Shown here one piece after another: positions 63,868-64,000 of a DNA stretch of 64,000 nt. Location of the stretch: positions 25,795-89,794 of the forward strand of contig CALWOZ010000002.1 of the NCBI GenBank assembly GCA_944383305.1, in the 5' to 3' direction. The position numbers were made by a program, and so were the translations under genes. Below the pieces are notes generated by a model. That model saw only the letters and a list, made by a program, of their open reading frames with translations. It was not told the DNA's origin and did no database searches. This DNA comes from an uncultured Clostridia bacterium. GTDB lineage: Bacteria > Bacillota > Clostridia > Lachnospirales > CAG-274. Every line of letters begins with the position of its first letter. The first letter of the stretch is position 1.

Positions 63868-64000
63868 ATGTTTAATAAATTTAAAGATTTAATAAAAGTT
63901 GGAGCTACAAGCATTACATTTACTATGTTAATGTTTGTAAATAAAATATACGCAAGTAATATAGCAAGCAGTCAGTTGGCAACAGGGCTTGATAGACTCT
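63868..64000 (+). CDS. Small exported membrane protein of the conjugation cluster (partial)
   Basis: Runs off the window. Signal-like start MFNKFKDLIKVGATSITFTM, cut near IYASN, then SSQLATGLDRL. Position after VirD4 fits the TrbC/VirB2-like or DUF3852-type small membrane proteins of CTn elements. AAGGAGG ribosome site 6 bases before the ATG. Confidence 0.6.
   Translation, partial: MFNKFKDLIKVGATSITFTMLMFVNKIYASNIASSQLATGLDRL

Larger units (their letters stand above)
48781..64000 (+). mobile_element. Integrative conjugative element, Tn1549/CTn-like (left part, continues beyond the window)
   Basis: All genes are on the plus strand: ParA, ParB, giant methylase/SNF2 protein, primase-like, RHH protein, Rpn nuclease, MobL relaxase, VirD4 coupling protein and the start of a small membrane protein. 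This order follows Tn1549- and clostridial CTn-type elements; the mating-pore genes and integrase should lie to the right. The left boundary is not exact and is placed at the end of the truncated sipL-like gene. Cas, resistance or metal genes are not seen in this part. Confidence 0.85.

Overview
The window looks like the chromosome of a spore-forming, very A+T-rich anaerobic Firmicute (class Clostridia). The reasons are: the sporulation genes spoIIGA, sigE and a sipL-like coat gene; AGGAGG-type ribosome sites throughout; an ssrA gene with no encoded CCA; and clostridial-type mobile elements. I cannot name the species from sequence alone.

Layout. (1) 1-14126: a pyrimidine operon, carB-pyrK-(insertion)-pyrD. 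A 9.2-kb phage-satellite-like element (about 4011-13222) sits exactly at the pyrK/pyrD junction between 16-bp direct repeats. It carries an integrase, a repressor/cro pair, a small HTH gene, a P4-type primase-helicase with a frameshifted C-terminus, two iteron- and dyad-rich AT blocks, small genes, a structured RNA, a scaffold-like gene and a major capsid gene. A type I holin-like toxin/antisense module lies near each end. I see no portal, terminase or tail genes. (2) 14127-23214: an acetyltransferase, an SLH surface protein and a nine-gene type IV pilus operon. (3) 23215-27135: tmRNA, an A+T-rich gene-free stretch of about 1.1 kb, and an orphan phage lysis cassette (holin, M15 endolysin, second holin, Dam methylase). 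(4) 27136-33290: a CorC-like membrane protein and a beta-glucoside operon (RAT/terminator leader, LicT-type antiterminator, PTS EIIBCA, GH1 phospho-beta-glucosidase). (5) 33300-42745, all on the minus strand: a queuine-salvage pair (radical SAM QueL-like plus YhhQ-type transporter) behind a riboswitch-like leader; spoIIGA-sigE; and an RNA-metabolism operon (radical SAM, YhaM, a split membrane Cas4-like nuclease, a 47-residue gene, RlmD, an unknown gene, TtcA). (6) 43025-48780: parE-parC-like topoisomerase genes and a sipL-like gene lacking its LysM end. (7) 48781-64000: the left part of a Tn1549/CTn-like integrative conjugative element (ParA, ParB, a 2,364-residue methylase/SNF2 polyvalent protein with an overprinted TnpV-like gene, a primase-like protein, a candidate oriT, a relaxosome RHH protein, an Rpn nuclease, a MobL relaxase, the VirD4 coupling protein and the start of a pilin-like gene). 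It runs off the right edge.

The most interesting observations are: a capsid-bearing satellite that splits a pyr operon while restoring both genes; a candidate undescribed riboswitch for queuine salvage; a Cas4-like nuclease split in two at an A7 slippery site inside a transmembrane hairpin; an overprinted gene in the conjugative element; recurrent apparent AUU/AUA starts confined to mobile-element genes; and a palindromic operator shared by spoIIGA and parE. All calls come from reading the sequence; no database search was run.
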